From JAAYJR01 sp964545315 (GTDB lineage Bacteria > Bacteroidota > Bacteroidia > Bacteroidales > Prolixibacteraceae): a stretch of 64,000 nt of DNA. The DNA lies in NCBI GenBank assembly GCA_964545315.1, contig CAZJGI010000013.1, forward strand, positions 5,598-69,597. Reading direction: 5' to 3'. The position numbers and the translations under genes were made by a program. This document shows positions 61,744 to 64,000 of this stretch, in pieces (the first letter of the stretch is position 1; each line of letters begins with the position of its first letter). Below the pieces are notes generated by a model. It had not been told where the DNA came from and did not search any database. It saw only the letters and a program-made list of their open reading frames with translations.

Positions 61744-63313
61744 GCCGCCTCAACTTCATATTTAAAACCTTCCTGTTGCTCCGTGAGCATCAGCCGTGGA
61801 AGCTGGCCCTTATTTTTGTAATAACATTAGTTAACAGCATTAATTCCGGCTTTTCCATTGTTTTGCTGATCCCCCTTTTACAATTGTTAGATGTTGGCAG
61901 TAGTGGGCCGGAAGACGGATTAGCACTGTTTTTTAAGAATATGGCGGGAAAAGCCGGATTGGAGCTTAATATAGTTACAATATTATTGGTTTATCTGGTT
62001 TTACTTACAATAACCCCTTTGCTTCAATATTGGAAAAGCCTGTTGGATGCCGGTTATCAGCGGTCATTTATTTACAATATCCGGCGCCGGTTGTTCAGAA
62101 AAATAATACTGGCCGACTGGTCTCTTTTAAACAGGAAAAGTAAAACCAACCTTTTGCAGGTGCTTACCAGTGAAGTCCCCAACCTGGCCGGGTACTATTA
62201 CATTTACCTTCGAATGTTGATGTCATTGATGATGGTCTGCGTTTATATTGCCTGGGCAATGGTTTTATCTGCAAAATTTACCCTTATCATTATCGGGTTA
62301 GGAGCACTTCTTTTTATCTTCCTGAGAACATTCATGTACAGGGCATTTCATCTGGGTGAAGGATTTATTGACTCCTACAGCCGCTTACTGAAATATATTG
62401 ATGACTTCTGGCAAACCGTGAAAATTGCCAAGGTACACAGCTCGGAAGATTTCTACTACAGCAAATTTGATGAAGCCAGTTCCTCACTGCTCAGTATGGA
62501 ATACCAAATGCAAAAAAATTCTTCATTGCCCCAGCTTATATATCGCATTGCAGGTATTATAGCCTTGGTGGTAATAGTGTATACAGGTTATAATTCAGGA
62601 CAGGTTCCACTTACATCCCTTTTTATTCTGATCTTGTTGTTTTCACGNNNNNNNNNNNNNNNNNNNNNNNNNNNNNNNNNNNNNNNNNNNNNNNNNNNNN
62701 NNNNNNNNNNNNNNNNNNNNNNNNNNNNNNNNNNNNNNNNNNNNNNNCAAAAAAAATTACCGGGATAATAGGTGAATCGGGCCGCGGGAAAACTACCCTT
62801 ATAGATATAATTGCCGGGCTTCAAAAACCTGAAAAAGGCTCAGTGAGTGTTGACGGCCAATTGCTTAATGATGAATCTTTACCATTGTGGAAAAGAAGTA
62901 TCGGATATTTACCGCAGGATTCATTTTTTATTGACGGCACATTGCGTGAAAATCTGGTTTGGGACAGCCGTCAGGAAATTTCCGACGACATGATATGGGA
63001 AGTACTTGATCACGTAAATGCTGCTCATCTGGTTAAAAGGTCCGGCAACGGGCTGGATGAATATATAGCAAATTATCAGTTCAGCTTTTCCGGAGGCGAG
63101 TGCCAGCGGCTGGCCCTGGCCCGTGTATTGCTGCGCAAACCCCATCTGCTTCTTCTCGACGAGGCTACTTCATCCCTCGACTCCGAAAACGAACGGCAGA
63201 TAATGGAGGTTATTGTGAAGCTTAAGAAACAGGTTACCATAATTTTTGTTACTCACCGAATAACACTACTTCCTTACTTCGATAAAATAATTCGACTGGA
63301 TGACCACAGTTAA
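61740..63313 (+). CDS. ABC exporter of the lasso peptide, with assembly gap
   Basis: A permease-ATPase fusion interrupted by 100 N at 62648-62747; the frame changes across it because the gap length is nominal. The left part has about six membrane helices. The right part is the nucleotide-binding domain: Walker A GIIGESGRGKTTLID, Q-loop YLPQDSFF, signature FSGGECQRLALARVLL (FSGGE in place of LSGGQ), Walker B LLLLDEATSSLD and the H-loop VTHR. No N-terminal peptidase domain is visible. It would export the mature peptide and give self-immunity. Confidence 0.88.
62648..62747. other. Assembly gap of 100 N
   Basis: A placeholder of fixed length between the membrane and ATPase parts of the exporter gene. 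True length unknown. Confidence 0.98.
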
Positions 63314-63453
63314 GTTACCCGGTTTTGACAGGTGCGACATTTAACAGTTCTATACAGCTATTAGTCTTTATAATAATTGTGGATGCCAATAATTGAATCC
63401 TGATTTCTGTATTGATATTTATTAGTCCTGACAAATTGATAATTTAAGAACAA

Positions 63454-64000
63454 ATGAACAAAATAGTTATTTTTGAAAGAGGATCATTTTATACTCTTTT
63501 GACAATTATTCTTGTAGCATACTCATGCAGCACCCCGCTGAACGAGTTGACATACTTTGATGGCATAAAAGCAGGACAAAGTTTTCCGGAAGCACCATTA
63601 CCGCAGGAATATCTTATCAGGCCTAATGATCATCTGTATATCAGGGTAATAAGCGATGAACCGGAAAATGCAGAGTTTCTTAACCTAATTGGTTCCCAAA
63701 CATCCATGATAGGGTCTGCTTATAATATAGAACTCATTACATATCTGGTCGGTGAGGATGGAAATATATCCTATCCCTTTCTGGGCCCAATAAAAGTTGA
63801 GAATAAGACTCTTAAAGAAATTCAGGCAATTATGCAGGCCGAGGTGGATAAGTATCTGGAAAATGCATCTGTATTTGTGAAACTGGTAAGCAGGACAGTC
63901 ACTGTTTTGGGGGAAGTCAGAAACCCGGGGCAGCTCTCCATGATCAAAAGCAGGATGAACATTTTTGAGACACTCGGCCTGGCCGGTGACATTACAGATT
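63454..64000 (+). CDS. Wza/BexD-type polysaccharide export lipoprotein, 3' end outside window
   Basis: An open frame of 182 codons running off the right edge. The N-terminal lipoprotein signal ends VAYSC (Cys25). It continues with a polysaccharide-export domain (EYLIRPNDHLYIRVISDEP, then VGEDGNISYPFLGPIKVENKTL) and the start of an SLBB domain (TVTVLGEVRNPGQLSM). Such outer-membrane proteins form the exit pore for capsule or exopolysaccharide. It lies 140 nt after the ABC exporter and shows that a polysaccharide locus resumes after the lasso cluster. Confidence 0.88.
   Translation, partial: MNKIVIFERGSFYTLLTIILVAYSCSTPLNELTYFDGIKAGQSFPEAPLPQEYLIRPNDHLYIRVISDEPENAEFLNLIGSQTSMIGSAYNIELITYLVGEDGNISYPFLGPIKVENKTLKEIQAIMQAEVDKYLENASVFVKLVSRTVTVLGEVRNPGQLSMIKSRMNIFETLGLAGDITD

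Noticed and set aside
56438..63313. Reading the cluster as an exosortase-linked HPr-rel-A exopolysaccharide system
   Set aside because: Kinase, PqqD and asparagine-synthetase genes also occur there, but no exosortase or PEP-CTERM gene is seen, and the B2 gene plus a fitting precursor and exporter favour a lasso peptide. It remains the main alternative.
1..64000. CRISPR arrays or insertion sequences
   Set aside because: No regularly spaced direct repeats and no transposase-like protein were seen.

Overview
The window looks like part of a Bacteroidota (Bacteroidetes) chromosome, most likely an anaerobic or microaerobic, Bacteroidales-like organism assembled from metagenomic or draft data (two runs of exactly 100 N). 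The base composition is AT-rich. Ribosome-binding sites are mostly absent. Several promoters fit the Bacteroidetes -7 consensus TAnnTTTG. Lineage-typical families occur throughout: DUF1573, DUF3078, the Bacteroidetes form of LptD, a UpxY/NusG-like antiterminator, ComEC without the metallo-beta-lactamase domain, and MnmD without the oxidase half.

Layout. 1-5.2 kb: the end of a cysteine-synthase-family gene, then a small sugar-related locus (exported sugar-isomerase-like protein, Gfo/Idh/MocA oxidoreductase, a frameshifted Tat-leader remnant, an exported beta-propeller glycosidase-like protein). 5.5-15.6 kb: housekeeping genes (DUF1573, YqgF/RuvX, peptide deformylase, ComEC, TrkA-TrkH, YciO/TsaC-like, MnmD, FKBP lipoprotein, Tat-exported SGNH hydrolase). 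15.6-19.9 kb: transketolase, SerA and an exported endonuclease/exonuclease/phosphatase-fold protein. 20-24 kb: a gene-poor stretch with palindromes and two terminators, then the hydCBA operon for an NAD-linked [FeFe] hydrogenase. 24-30.5 kb: a degenerate PafA-like phosphatase, RimO, a PAP2 phosphatase, and a HEPN/MNT pair lying between 22-nt direct repeats. 30.6-36.2 kb: ilvDBNC preceded by a complete transcription attenuator with a 22-residue Ile/Leu/Val-rich leader peptide. 36-48 kb: HD protein, DUF3078 barrel, UbiA prenyltransferase, UDP-N-acetylhexosamine dehydrogenase, SLC13-type carrier, a winged-helix/nucleotidyltransferase-like regulator, RidA, LptD, MCE protein. 48.5-52.4 kb: dnaA, a YigZ/IMPACT protein, pyrBI and tRNA-Leu(GAG).

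The most interesting region is 53-64 kb. A UpxY-like antiterminator, a leader containing an ops-like hairpin (GGCGGAG in the loop), a second copy of the winged-helix regulator and a CapD/WbpM-type nucleotide-sugar dehydratase form the usual front end of a Bacteroidetes polysaccharide locus. The DNA then holds a lasso-peptide biosynthetic cluster instead of glycosyltransferases: HprK-like kinase, B2 leader peptidase, an unannotated 51-residue precursor, asparagine-synthetase-like cyclase, a cysteine-cluster protein, a nucleotidyltransferase, a PqqD-like B1 protein and an ABC exporter. A Wza-type polysaccharide export lipoprotein begins after it and runs off the right edge. The precursor has an aromatic-x-x-Pro leader motif, Thr at -2, a Glu that would close a nine-residue ring, and a C-terminal Ser, which is the residue phosphorylated by such kinases in paeninodin-type lasso peptides. 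The inferred system is a phosphorylated lasso peptide whose genes lie inside, and may be antiterminated with, a surface-polysaccharide operon.

All functions are read from sequence motifs and gene context. No database search was run.
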